Assembly (NCBI GenBank): GCA_037074765.1 | Contig: JBAMDO010000106.1 | Coordinates: 248,001 to 312,000, forward strand | DNA length: 64,000 bases | Source of the DNA: Mansonella perstans | Lineage: Eukaryota > Nematoda > Chromadorea > Rhabditida > Onchocercidae | Direction: 5' to 3' | Shown here: piece after piece, positions 51,973-64,000 of the stretch | How the letters are laid out: every line of letters starts with the position of its first letter | How positions within the stretch are numbered: the first letter of the stretch is position 1 | The notes under the pieces: model-generated | Database searches by the model: none | What the model was told of the DNA's origin: nothing | The model's input: only the letters and a program-made list of their open reading frames with translations | Program-made: the position numbers and the translations under genes

Positions 51973-54900
51973 TCAGTTTGAATTTGGCCTAATCAAAATA
52001 TCGACATTATGACGCTCGGCATCATTTGCGGTGCTTCTGCTGGATAAAAACGCAGTATTAGATGTACGCAAAAGATGAGCAAATGCAGCTGAAAAAATGA
52101 AAAACATTATGAAAACTTGAAAATAATTTCATCAACAGAGATTTTTGCTAATTTTAAAATAAAATTTTAGTATGAAATGCTATTACAATGATGCACTTTT
52201 CATATGAAATATTGCAATGGTTACTTTGATTATAAAACCTGCTACTAACCTTGTCCAGATAACGCATTGAAATCAACGATAACGTTATCAATAAGTGTTT
52301 GCAAATATTCTGTAAAAACATCACTGAATTACAGTATTTTCTATTAATGACCATATATATATATATATATATTATTTGATTTACTCAAAAATTGAAGCAA
52401 ATAACGGTCTGAAAAATTAAAGCACACTTTTCATGTTAAAATAGTCTCGCCACGTTGAGTTTGGCTGATTGAGTACATCTTCCAGTTCTTGAATAAACTG
52501 CCTAATACGTTTGATTCTATCATCGAATGGACCACCTTCCGGAACATACATCCATTCTGAGCACAACTTTCCCACATAGTTCTTTTCCGAAATCATAAGC
52601 AAATGATCATACTGCGTCTTCAATTTGTCCATCTTCGCTGGTCGACTTAGTGACGCCTCTTTTCGAAATGCTACCTGAAACTGTTGTTTGATTCGAGGAA
52701 GAATACGAAATCAAAATTTTAAAACCCCTTTGGAAAGCATAAAGCAGAAAAATCAAATCTTTTTTTTTTTTTTGAAAACTAAGCTATGTACAGAAATTTA
52801 CCATTTTATACTTGAAGGGAACATGAAGATATATGAATTTTCCTGCATTTAACAGAGTATTTAAAATTTTCTTTTCTCAATATCTTGGTTCAATAGTTGA
52901 CAAAACAGACATGCAGTTTTCTCTATTACAAAACGAAAAGTGAAAAAGGAAAAAATGAAAGATCAACCAATCCCTTCATATCGAGAGTAAACCATCATCA
53001 ATAAATTTGAATCCACTTCAAAACTTGCCCGAAATGCTGTTTGAATAATTTAATGAAACTAATGCATTTAAACACTAAATTAATCTGCCCTTAAGCGAAA
53101 AGAAGCCAAATAATTTCTGTACTCACTTGTCGCCAAGGACCACAATCCCCATCTTCATTCTGTTCTCCAGAAGTATCACCAGATGTAATATTCTGCAAGC
53201 TAGATGATCGGTTATTTGACAAACAACTGATGGAATCATTCGAACAAGCGCCTAAGACATTGTCATAGTTTATTGCCCGCTCGTTCGAGCTATCATTATC
53301 TTCTGGATATGCCAGTAAATCGATGGACATTTGTTTCTGTTGCGCAGTTTCCTGCGATGTTGATCCTTGCTGTTCAGTTGCACTTCCTGTTTCCTTAATA
53401 ATTTCTATTTGATAATCAGCAAATCTCGCCATAGCCGTCAAGCAAAAAATTAGAAAAAAGAAAAGGAAGTTTTCAAAAACATTAGTTACCTTACTGTTGT
53501 TTTCTTCAGTAATTACTTGTTGGCTTGTTCCAGTAATCTAGAAAACATAAAATTCATGAAGGGTATAACAAAATATATAAATCAAATTTAAAAGACAAAA
53601 ATATTTCCTACATTCATTAGCGGACTTAGAAACAAACCTTGCGATTTGTCCATAATTCATATATACGCTTGCTTACTTCTTTAGCAGTGCCATTTTTCCA
53701 GGTAGCGATATATCGAAACACATCGTGCACTATTCCATCACGCTCACCTTTGAATTCGTGTTTAGCTGTTACATCAACTAAATCAGGATCCAGAAGCCTA
53801 CAACTTGATATCATAATATTTTTATTCAAAGTGACAGTGACAAGGACGACTTACAGTGCTCCCTTATTTCAAGAAACCAGTTGAAAAATGGTATACTTTG
53901 ATAAGTTTAGATATTTTTGATTGGGCTGTGTGACTTAAATTAATCAGCCATGTATCACTTAAACTACGAAACATACGATCTAAGACCATGAAACATGCAG
54001 TACAAAGTATATTGATATGGGTGACAAACTAAACAGGAACCCTGTTACATAAGGATCCATGTATATTTTAATTTTCGCGGATTTGGAAATCAATTCTAGA
54101 AAAACTGTCACAATTATATTCCAGAATCTGATTATTGCATGATCATGTACAAAAGCTGAATAATATTAAATATCTTTCGAAAATTAAGTCAAACTTACAC
54201 TTCACTACACATACTTGAAGGCCAATAATTACTATCATTCGTATCCATAATATCATCTTCCGGAATTACTACAATTGTTTCCATGTTTTCCATGTTTGAC
54301 AATTCCCTAAAATAGTCAGTTTGTTCATTTTTTTTAAAACATAGAGATAATTTCATAAAGTCCCGACATGCAATTTATCAGTAATACTTTTGCATCTTTC
54401 TGCTTTCAACAAAAAAAAAAAAATACTGATTGAGATTTGCAGTAGAAGCATAGATGTATGAATATATTTTGCAAATATATGAAATATTTCACAAATATAT
54501 GAATATATTTTGCTTTTTTCATTTCGCTACTCACATTGATACCGCCGACGAGTCAGCCTTTTTTCCACGATTTCCTTTGCGGCTATTGCTGTGCTGTGAT
54601 GTTTCCTTTAATTTCTCCATTGTTTTTGAATCGTTTCCTTTAGCAGTTTTTGTTCGTTCACGTATCATCGTTTTTTTCTTCTTTTCTTCTTCCTTTTCTT
54701 CATCATCGAATAAGAACCTGATAAAGTTATTAATGAAGAACTATAGCATAATCACATCGCTGAAAAAATTAGTAATATGCTGAAATCTATACCATATCAC
54801 GTGGAAGCAATACGTGGAACCATTCATTCGTAAGAATGTTTACCTTTGTGGCGCTTTAATATGACGCTTTGGTCGATTTGTAGTCAACATTTCAATACTT

Positions 54901-57900
54901 CCATCAATTTTCGCCGATTTTGTTTCTTTTTCTAATTCATCCTTGCTAGATTTAGTTACTTTTTCAACTAGCTGTTTTCGTTTCTTTTTTGGTGGCATCT
55001 CATCCAATTCCTGCTTAATATCATTTTCCGAATATTTTACGTTAATTGAACTTGAAATCTGAGAAGCAGCTTCTGTTATTCTCACTGCAACGGCAGGATT
55101 CGAATCATGGGCTGCAGCTGAAGCAGCAAATTGTTCTCGAAATCTTTCAATTTCTGGAGTGTCAAAAAGCGTTAGATCAACACGACGACCTGAAAATGCT
55201 CAATATAGTTATTTATTAACAATAAATATTTATAATTTATACTTTATGTTTGAATTGCTGCATTTCAATATTTCAAAGAAAAATTTCCTTCACAAATTAA
55301 GAATTTCTCATAATATGAATTTCATTATAAGCAACTTTAAGCATTTAAAATAGCTTTACAAGTTTTTTTAATTATGTAAACTTATATGATTTTGAGGTGG
55401 GAAAATTTTAGAAGCATATTTCAGAGAATTGCATATGATACTTTTCAATGTGTGTCATTCATTTAGAAAAAACATAGCATTGAATAATCACATAGAAATT
55501 CTAACAATACTGAGAACAGTTTAAAAAAAACAACAATTATTGTCATTCTCTTTACAACTCATTACTGCACTAACCCTTCACATTTATATTCCTTTTTAAT
55601 TATTTTTATACAACTAAAATCATCTTTCTTAATACAATCGGAAATTTCCCTTTTGAATGTACAAAAGTATTCTAAACAAAAATATCTATATGACTAAACT
55701 TTGATTCATGTTACTACTCGGATATCCATCACTTATTGTTATTTTTTATGATAACACTGTAGTATTAAAGGAGTAAATTTCAAAGCACCCTACTTGAGAC
55801 CCTGGCATTTTGTTTAAATATCTAAAATATCTCTGGGAACATTGAATAAAATGGAAGTACTATTAATATGCCACAATGACTTTAGAAATAAAACTATTTC
55901 ACATTGATCACAAAAATCTTTTGAAACTATTGATGACTTCAGGAATTGTATTTTATCAAATGGTTACTAATTTCAATATATGATAATTTACATTTTCCCT
56001 ACATAACTCTTGAATATATGTCCATTAAAGAAATAGCAATAAGGCGCTTATATACTAATCTTCAAGAATCTTTATATAATCAAAACATGTCACAGAAAAA
56101 ATGTCCATAAAGAATATGTCTGTTATAATTTTGAGAATAAAACCGTTATTATCTTAATTTTGTCCAAATAAAATGGATCAACTAGAGGTAGACTGAAAAG
56201 CTAAAAACTGTATAAACGATCTTGAATAGGATTACTTCATACTATATTGTATTTTGATCGATAAAATGACAGCGAATTCGGTCATATAAAATCAAAAATA
56301 AAATTGTGTTTAATTAGTGGTACAGCCATTGAAATGACCTGACACGAACAGTTTAACATGTATTATTCAGGAACTGAAATGACATGACATAAACAACCTA
56401 ACAGGTATTTTTTACTTCTTCGTAAAGACTGTAATTGTTTTCTTTGAGCAAGAAGGCAAAAAATAAAATTGACATTATAATAAAATGAGCCTTAAAATAA
56501 TGTACATGCAAACTAGAGAATTTAACAAGTAAAACCCATCTCATCTTCAGTAATATCTATTTTGAAAATCATTTGTCTATATTCCCAATTGCTTCCCGAA
56601 TATGAAGATAAAAAAATAATAATAACACACATTCCACAAAAAGCTATCTAGCAAGAGCGACTGAAACAGAAATAAATACTCTGTTTCCTAACTGATCTAC
56701 AATATTTCAGAAACAAATGAATACACTTAAGACTTGTAGAAAACAAATGAATATCTGCAAGACTTGATATAAAAGCCAAATACCTGTTTTTGCTTCATGC
56801 CTTTGAATTATCAGTGCTTGTAGAAACGCTATTGCTTCATGAATTTTGCCTGAAAACTGATGCAAATTTGAGCTTGTTACAAATTTATGTGATCGGAAAT
56901 TAATTTAAAGCAAAATGAAGCGTAACTTATTAGACAAGCTTCATCCCTGTAGAGATAATGAGTGCCCTTAACAACACTGAGTATATGGAATTTGTCGCAG
57001 AACACGGTCGACAGTATTATGAAATGTAGAACGGTACTAGTAATCTCAACGGATAATATAACCACAGGAAAGCCGTTTTAGATTAAATTTAACAAAATCA
57101 TTAATGGCTGAAAACCTTACGAAATTTCACATTACGTCGTAAGTCTGCAAGTGTTTTTGGTAGTGGGATTTCAAGTACAGCTCGATAACTTCTACATGAA
57201 TTCAAAACAGCTTCAATAGCATCCAGTATTGGCTTATCATCTTTGACTGAAAGAAAAATTTAGAAAACTGATAAGATAACAATTTTTCTTTCGCGTCAGT
57301 TTTTAATATCTAGTGCTTTCCCTACAAAAAAATATCGGGAGCAAAAAAGAAAATCCTTGCATTTTGGTGTTTCCGTTTTAGCGAACGCTGCCCACAGTGC
57401 TTCTACTGCTACAACTTCATGCAATTCCAGTCGAATTTTTTCATCTTCTGCAAAAGATTGTTATATTTTTCTGTTAATTAAACGACTCTTGAAAACGTCA
57501 AGTGATATATTAAACAACCCCACTTTAAAAGAAAACTAGAAAACAGGCATATCACAAACACTTATAAATCATTAATCCACATGACAAAATTGACCTGTTA
57601 AGTTAGGTGGTTTAATCGGTACAGGCCGAGGGATTTCAACTTCGCTTGTCACACCAGATCTACTTGACATGCTCCTTTTATTATCTCTTGTTGCAGCAAG
57701 ATGCATCGTATTCGTGACCTCTGATGAGTCACGCTTTACTTGCCCTGCTCTGGAATCCGATGATGCAGCTTTTACATCATCATCCAGATAGTCCCGAACT
57801 TTCAACAAGATTGAAGAAGCATTTGAAGTGTTTGAAGACGAAAACTTCTCCGATGACTCCGACGGTTCTCGCGAACTCATTTCCCTATCCAGCTTCTCTT

Positions 57901-60900
57901 TGAAAACTTTGGGTGATTTCGATTCGAAAATAACCCAGTTGCTGATGAGCGATTCCAAACCATTATTACACATTTCTTCTTTCAGCAGCGCATCCCGCCG
58001 TAAAAGAACGTCTACAATCAATGGAAAATTACGCTCCCGCTGCATTGTTATTATTTTCATGAGTAATCTTTCGTGTTCTACTCGACATGACAATTTGACA
58101 TTAGAGCTGGAAAAACCAACACTAACTCCAGGAATGTTCCAGTAATAAGGTGCTCAGATACGGACTATCAAACTGTTGGTAACCATGATGCTTTAACAGA
58201 TAATGCTTATTAGCACATATTGATCAGCACTGAACAGAAAATTTGTGTAATCAAATGACTTTTCGCCCGATATCATAGTACAACCATAAGAACATGAATT
58301 TTTAGGATTTAATTTCCATGTTGGAGACGCTGCGCCTTTATATTTGAGCATAAAGGTTTTACAAAAAGGGAAAAAAGTTCATATGGGAAGTACGGTACGA
58401 TATAGTTTATAAGAATAAAATAATCTCACAAATTATCTGGTCGTCGAAATCATCTGAATCTTTGATCTTTTCGTACGTAGCTACCAGATCTTGAACATGT
58501 TGTTCCAAATGATTTCGCATGACAATGCAATGAGATAGCGACCGGACTATTCCCGAAGGCGTTTTTAGCTGCTTTAGTATATCTGCCCAACGACGTACCA
58601 AAAACTGGAGCGAAAAGAGGTGCCTAAAGATATATTTTCGAAACTTTGAATGTTTTTGACTGGAAAGAAAGCTAAATTCATCACTACTGCGAAACCCAAT
58701 GTATTAATACTACAATGAATCTAGAAATAACATTACGCTCTTCTCTTGATAATTTGATCACGCTCTTTCCAAAAGCTTGGTGGGTCGTATTCTTGCTTCT
58801 TTTCTCTCTTTGTTTTGTTGGATAATGACAATTTCGATGACCCAACAATGCTGTCACCAATTTCAGCTTGTTCTGTTGCTTTTTCTTGAATCACGGGTGA
58901 AAGCTTCCTTATATTATCTTTAACCGAACAACTGCGGTCATTGTCATTTCTCGCCAAAGCTTTTTGTATACTAGCATTCGCATGTCGAGATAATGACGGT
59001 ACAGTGGTTTTCACCAATACTTCCCTTTTGTAATACTCCTTACGAATCAGCAGTTGTTCACATCTTCGAGCTTCCTCTAAAACAGATACATCAACGAATT
59101 AGTATCCTTTCGAGCTCTACATTCAACTCTTTATAATCACTGGAAGTAAGATAGTATACCAATAAGCAAAACATACCCTTTCGAGCTCTCCACAACATTT
59201 CCGGTACTAAAGGTTTACTTCCATCACCTTCCCAACAGTGGTCAAGCAACCATCTAAGCTGTCCTACAAGTTGCTTTGCTTTGGTGATTTCTTTATGGTC
59301 AGTTAGTTGTTTTCTGAAAAACATCAGTGAAATGATATACAGAATGATATAGTGAGCAAACACTTTATCACGCGCTATGGTAACAAAATGGGGAATGAGT
59401 GATAAAATAGGGTCAATATATCACAATCATGAACAAAATGTGCATGGTTCTGACACTAATTTAGACTCAACAAGACATTTCAAGAATCTTAGACCAGACT
59501 CTTTCACTTAAGAAAAGCTTAATTAGAACTTACTTTTGGATGATATCGCACCAGTACTTATATTTATCAAGAAAAAAATCAAATTCCTTCTGCCATTTTG
59601 ATAAGTTGAGGTACTGGGAACTGTAACGTGCTTGTGCATAAACCTACAAATAGCAGCATCATGTCAGATTTCATAAACAACAAACATCAACAATATTTGG
59701 TAATTGTACCGCTACTGCTCTCTTATTTATCTTCGATGAAGATATTGTAGCACTGAAATAATCGGAATAATGTACTTAACTACGTGACAAAGGCTTACCC
59801 TAAAATCAACTTTGAAATGACTGAATCCTTTTCCAAAAATTTTTGAAATAATAATGTCATTCTTGCTAATAATGATGTTTTATCAATAATCTACAGTGAT
59901 GTTCATTGCCATCAAAGGAGAGAATCATAAATTTATGAACAACTTACCACATAATTATACGTTTTCGGGAATATATGCTTGATTTCGCTTGGTTCACTCC
60001 AATTCACAACCGGTACATCTTCCGGTGGATGCGGTGGGCACAATCCATTCCCTCCTCTTCGCTTTGTATTTTGCTAAAAAAAATCCCATCTCAAATCTAA
60101 TAATAATAATTACATCGTGATTTCTGGAGAAATTCATGCCTTCCGGAATTGTTTAGCTATCTGTGCAGTTGCCTTCGATTTCTCATCCGCTACAGTGACA
60201 TCTTGTAATAATTCCACTGCCTCACATCCGACATTCTGATGACGATCATCATTAGGAGATCGGTTTATATCATCTGAAAATTGGTTTAAATAATTAATTG
60301 AAAGATTTTAATGGAATAATGGAAAATTTCCAAGCAAGATGGACTTCTGAAATAACATCATTAATGGGTTCATTCTAGAAAAGAGATATTTCTCTTCAAA
60401 ATTACTAAATGCTTTTTAGACACAATACGACCTTAAGTAGTACTGTTGAATACTTTATGATTCTTCGCTGTCCACAAAAATTTTCTGGCAACGATATTTG
60501 AAATGACTTTTATGAATAAGGAGCCTTTTTGAAAATAGTGCTTTTTCTTGGCTCTTTCATCTCTTGAAGAAAAATGAAAAATCATACAACAAGAATAGTA
60601 ACAGTTAGCGCTATCAGGTTGAAATAAGCATCTTTTAAGCTTCATAAGCAATTGATAATTGCTATCACAGAAGTAAAAAACTTGAAAGTCGTATCTAAAA
60701 TGCGACTTTTTAAAATGAAAGTTTATCTCCAAAAGCATCAAATGGACAGGTTTGTCCTAATCTGCAGCTAAACAAAACGAAAATAGATTGAACAATACAA
60801 ATACTTGTTATACTTGAACACAAGATATACACTTCAGGTCCCAAACGCAAAATATTTGAAAAATAACTATACCAGGCTATAAAAAAAACTTTTCAGGTAA

Positions 60901-61348
60901 GCTTGAGTAATCCAATGGCCATAGTTATGAATGTCTCATATAGTTGTGCCATAGTGACTAAGACTAGAAAAGGAGTAATGAACTAAACCAGCATCTGATT
61001 CGTTCCTACATGATGGAACTAATTTGTAAGCATAAATTTTATCTTGCACGAGGAAAAAATCAAGCAAAATGTAAACTGAACGAATTCCCATTGGAATTCC
61101 ATAATTTGAAGCAAAAAATCTGAAAATTTGTAGCATTTAAATTGATTATCATTACCATCGCAATTTTCTAACTGCTCATCATGTTCGTTTGTCTCAGCGG
61201 TTAAATATGGTGCAGCAGATTCGTCGGATTCTTCAGGTGGTGGTGTATTAGATTGATCGGATTCCTCAAATGGTACAAACTGTTGGCTGATATCAGTGTA
61301 CACAGGTGATTCGTCCGATATAACTTCTTTTGCCGTTGTAACACTCAT
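51973..61348 (-). CDS. Unrecognised ~1,200-residue protein, probably nuclear
   Basis: I do not recognise a family. Exons on minus: 61348-61156, 60273-60140, 60073-59948, 59643-59534, 59313-59177, 59076-58737, 58623-58430, 58152-57595, 57447-57361, 57246-57121, 56849-56784, 55189-54844, 54717-54535, 54306-54199, 53797-53638, 53537-53490, 53393-53127, 52674-52428, 52309-52250, 52088-51973. All phases agree, using two GC donors (60139 and 57360). The N terminus is acidic and Pro/Ser/Thr-rich. Exons 3-5 are Trp/Tyr-rich and helical (YSSQYLNLSKWQKEF, QLRWLLDHCWEGDG). Exon 12 has a classical NLS-like PPKKKRKQ and RPKRHIKAPQR; exon 13 is highly charged (DDEEKEEEKKKK). The C-terminal exons are helical (RIKRIRQFIQELEDVL). 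The NLS and charged tracts suggest a chromatin or transcription role (inference only). Start: first ATG of the 5'-most open exon. Confidence 0.75.
52352..52371. repeat. (AT)n microsatellite
   Basis: A run of AT dinucleotides lies in the intron between the exons 52674-52428 and 52309-52250 of the minus-strand gene. Exact ends are approximate. Confidence 0.75.
55190..56783 (-). other. 1.6-kb intron of the unrecognised gene, with a short imperfect repeat
   Basis: Most introns of this gene are about 100-700 bp, so this is the longest. It is AT-rich. Two imperfect 34-base copies of GAAATGAC-TGACA...TAACA-GTATT occur at 56331-56364 and 56376-56409 (period 45). No nested gene, RNA gene or extra exon was identified. 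Confidence 0.6.
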
Positions 61349-64000
61349 CGAAAATATCTTCAAAAAAAAATTTAAGCGATAGAAATGAACGAACAGTAAA
61401 ACAAAAACGTGAAAAGTACATAGTTACACATAAATTTCAACATACTTTGCAATTAATGAAGCTTGATTTAAGATGCAAATTATTACCAAACATTTTGCAC
61501 CTAATTAAGATCGAATATTTGACAAAGATGATGAAAGCTAACAGAAGCTGTATTATACCTATGATAGCTTTGTTGTATTAATCTAAGTGCATATCACTGA
61601 TACACGAAGAGTATAGTCATTGAAAGATGTGAATGACAAATCCATTCAGAAAACTGTGTTTCATTCTGCCACAATATGCAGCAGCTATTTTTCACCCGGT
61701 AAATAAGAATTGATAATTTGCAGTATTGTTGAAAAAAAAAAATCTTGCAGCACTTGTAGCATTTCTTCCAACGAGCATAATTAGATTTTACCGTTCACTC
61801 TGTATGCCTACTGATATTGCTTGTTTTTTGGAATGATGATACGTGCCTACTGATACTGCTTGTTTTTGGAATGATGATACGTGCCTACTGATACGTACCT
61901 ACTGGTACTGCTTGTTTTTGGAATGATGATACGTGCCTACTGATACTGCTTGTTTTTGGAATGATGATACGTGCCTACTGATACGTGCCTACTGATACTG
62001 CTTGTTTTTGGAATGATTATACGTACCTACTGATACGTGCCTACTGGTACTGCTTGTTTTTTGGAATGATGATACGTGCCTACTGATACTGCTTGTTTTT
62101 TGGAATGATGATACATGCCTACTGATACATGTCTACTGGTACTGCTTGTTTTTTGGAATTAAACTAGAATGAGAAGGAAGGAAATACAAAAAAAGAGTTT
62201 ATGCACATGAAAGAAGAGGAAGACAAACGTATCACAATAGTCTATATATAGCTAGCTTTCTATTTATTCGTATCCAGTTCAGTGCTGAGAATAAAACGTA
62301 AACAAACACGAAGAAAGTCCATTCGGGTGGAAGCAAAAATATCATCAACCCATTCGCATTATAACTAATTATTTAACTGAATTATTTGACTTTTCAAAAC
62401 TAATACTACCACCCACATTCCAGTGTACGAAATTTGACAGAGCAAAAGTCAATGAAAATTCAATCACAAATGCAATTTAATAAAAGATACTATAATCAAT
62501 TCCTTTACTTCGACATAATCTTACAGCACAGTTCACAACAATTTTCATTCAAATTCTCTATCCATCAAATAATCTTTTCTAGCGCTAGAATTTTATCATT
62601 GTCCATCCTGAAATCTTATCAATGTAATAAGAATTTTGAACAAAATAAATTAATATCGATGAATATTAAATGTGAATTTAATTACAATATTTAATAAAAT
62701 TTTACACAAATATAGATAATAAAATGAAATCTAACTTAATTTTTTTTTTTTTTTTTTACAAAATTTATCGAAATTATACACAATTACTGATAATAAAAAA
62801 ATGAACCTAAATTACAGGATAGAACACCAATATTTAACGGCAATATATTGGCTGAATCATTTTCAATGATTGGAAATAACTTTGGAAATGAACCAATTTG
62901 CTGTATAAAAAAATGGGAAATACTACTATCAAATAACGGTAACGAATATCTAAGGTAAAGATAGAAAATATGTGTGATAGGCTAGAAGAAATGTGTGTAA
63001 TTTGAATCTATTGATTGAATCAACTAAAACTATTCCAGGCCCGAATTAAGATGTATGATTTCCAGCCTTTTCATCAATTATGATTCGATGCCTTAACAGA
63101 TATTTTAAACCGGAATCACATTTAGCAAGCTGTAGCTTCTCCTAATGAATCAACATTATTTATGGAACACTTTCTATTGGACATCTTGTAATCTTTGATC
63201 AATAGAGACTACGAATCGTACCTTCCTTCTAAAAAACAGTACTTATCAGTATCCATCCTCATCATAGCCTATTTTATTGCCATTGCCATAACTTCACTTC
63301 AATCCATTCTACCACTCACTCGCTCGCTCGTAGACCTTTCGGGAAATGTTTTTTTTTTTTTGCTTCAAGAAGAAACTATATTGCATGAAGTCAATTGCGC
63401 GTATTATTGTCATAGTTTTAGAAATTTTTTACCAATTATTTGAACTTCAATCAATCCATATGAGCACTTCTGTATGTCAATTCAATTGTCAACTTTATTT
63501 ACCTGGCAATTTACTTTGAAATATATAAATTGCTCATTCAATATCACTCAAATCAATAGATACTTAATGGTCGATCAATAATCTTACTAAATTGATAAAC
63601 AGTGTAAATTGGTCAAAACAATTAGCTAGAAGAAGTATCATGAACTTTCAATAAAAATTTACTACAATCATAAACAATCATCGATTTAGTGCTACACAAA
63701 CTCTAACAGCTAGAAAACCATTAGCGAGCGAGTTCACACATGGATCAAGGGTTATGCTATAGGGATTTTCTTATGGATGATACTCTGAAAACTTGGATAC
63801 TTTGGTTCAAAATTAATTTGAAATTTTAACAATGTAGTATGAAGATAGAAATTAATAAAAAAAAAAAAAACTGATAAACAAAAATAGCAATGGATTGATG
63901 AACACAACAAACTTGCAATACACACCCAGCGTTATTAACTTGCCCGTCCTCCTATACAGTTACAAAGAAATACTGCTAGAATTTTTAGAGAAAGTGAATT
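61349..64000. other. Upstream region of the unrecognised gene
   Basis: About 2.65 kb to the right edge. It holds the composite minisatellite at 61805-62160 and presumably the minus-strand promoter. From 62161 to the edge it is AT-rich with poly-A/T runs and short direct repeats. Open frames near 62434-62694 and 63195-63443 have no splice or similarity support. Confidence 0.5.
61805..62160. repeat. Composite minisatellite of 38-bp and 14-bp units
   Basis: The long unit (38-39 bp) begins TGCCTACTGATACTGCTTG and ends GGAATGATGATACG. The short unit TGCCTACTGATACG equals the first ten plus last four bases of the long unit, so it is an internal deletion of it. About eight long and four short units alternate roughly as AAB AAB AB AAB A. 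Copies differ by point changes (GTGCCT/GTACCT, ACTGAT/ACTGGT) and a T5/T6 length change. The array ends 457 bp upstream of the minus-strand gene's ATG. Confidence 0.9.

Noticed and set aside
62434..63443. Open frames of 82-86 codons near the right edge
   Set aside because: AT-biased composition, no splice sites in register and no recognisable motif; expected by chance.

Overview
The window is nuclear DNA from a nematode, most likely a filarial (onchocercid) worm. This placement is inferred from strongly AT-rich sequence, many short introns ending in T-runs plus CAG, and nematode-like versions of conserved animal genes; no species-diagnostic sequence was seen. No rRNA, tRNA, spliced-leader RNA or CRISPR was recognised.

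Eight protein genes were assembled exon by exon by following splice sites and phases and comparing the peptides with remembered human families. Left to right: (1) minus strand, 4-7141, the N-terminal ~1,130 residues of the kinetochore protein ROD/KNTC1, running off the left edge; (2) plus strand, 8191-22472, a complete ~2,150-residue Pecanex membrane protein, divergent from ROD across about 1.07 kb that holds a 27-bp tandem repeat; (3) minus strand, 23322-29663, an FCHo-type F-BAR/mu-homology endocytic adaptor, tail to tail with Pecanex; (4) a 6.4-kb gene-poor AT-rich stretch with a 65-bp-period duplication and a possible decayed mariner transposase; (5) plus strand, 36091-37150, a CTR/SLC31 copper transporter; (6) plus strand, 38870-41869, TFIIE-alpha; (7) plus strand, 43779-44928, BTF3/NAC-beta with a histidine-rich tail; (8) plus strand, 46511-50919, TRAPPC13 with a 9-nt microexon; (9) minus strand, 51973-61348, a ~1,200-residue protein not recognised, probably nuclear, convergent with TRAPPC13; (10) a composite minisatellite at 61805-62160, then about 1.8 kb with no gene seen.

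The genes do not form a pathway: they serve the spindle checkpoint, a Notch-linked ER membrane protein, clathrin endocytosis, copper uptake, Pol II transcription, nascent-chain handling and vesicle tethering. Same-strand neighbours are 1.6-1.9 kb apart, so no tight operon is evident.

No new multi-gene system was seen. The most checkable oddities are an in-frame stop in a conserved ROD exon, a likely one-base indel in an A8 run in Pecanex, three candidate GC-AG introns, a 28-bp intronic hairpin, the histidine-rich NAC-beta tail, the microexon and the unrecognised large protein. Exon borders are by-eye predictions without transcript evidence.
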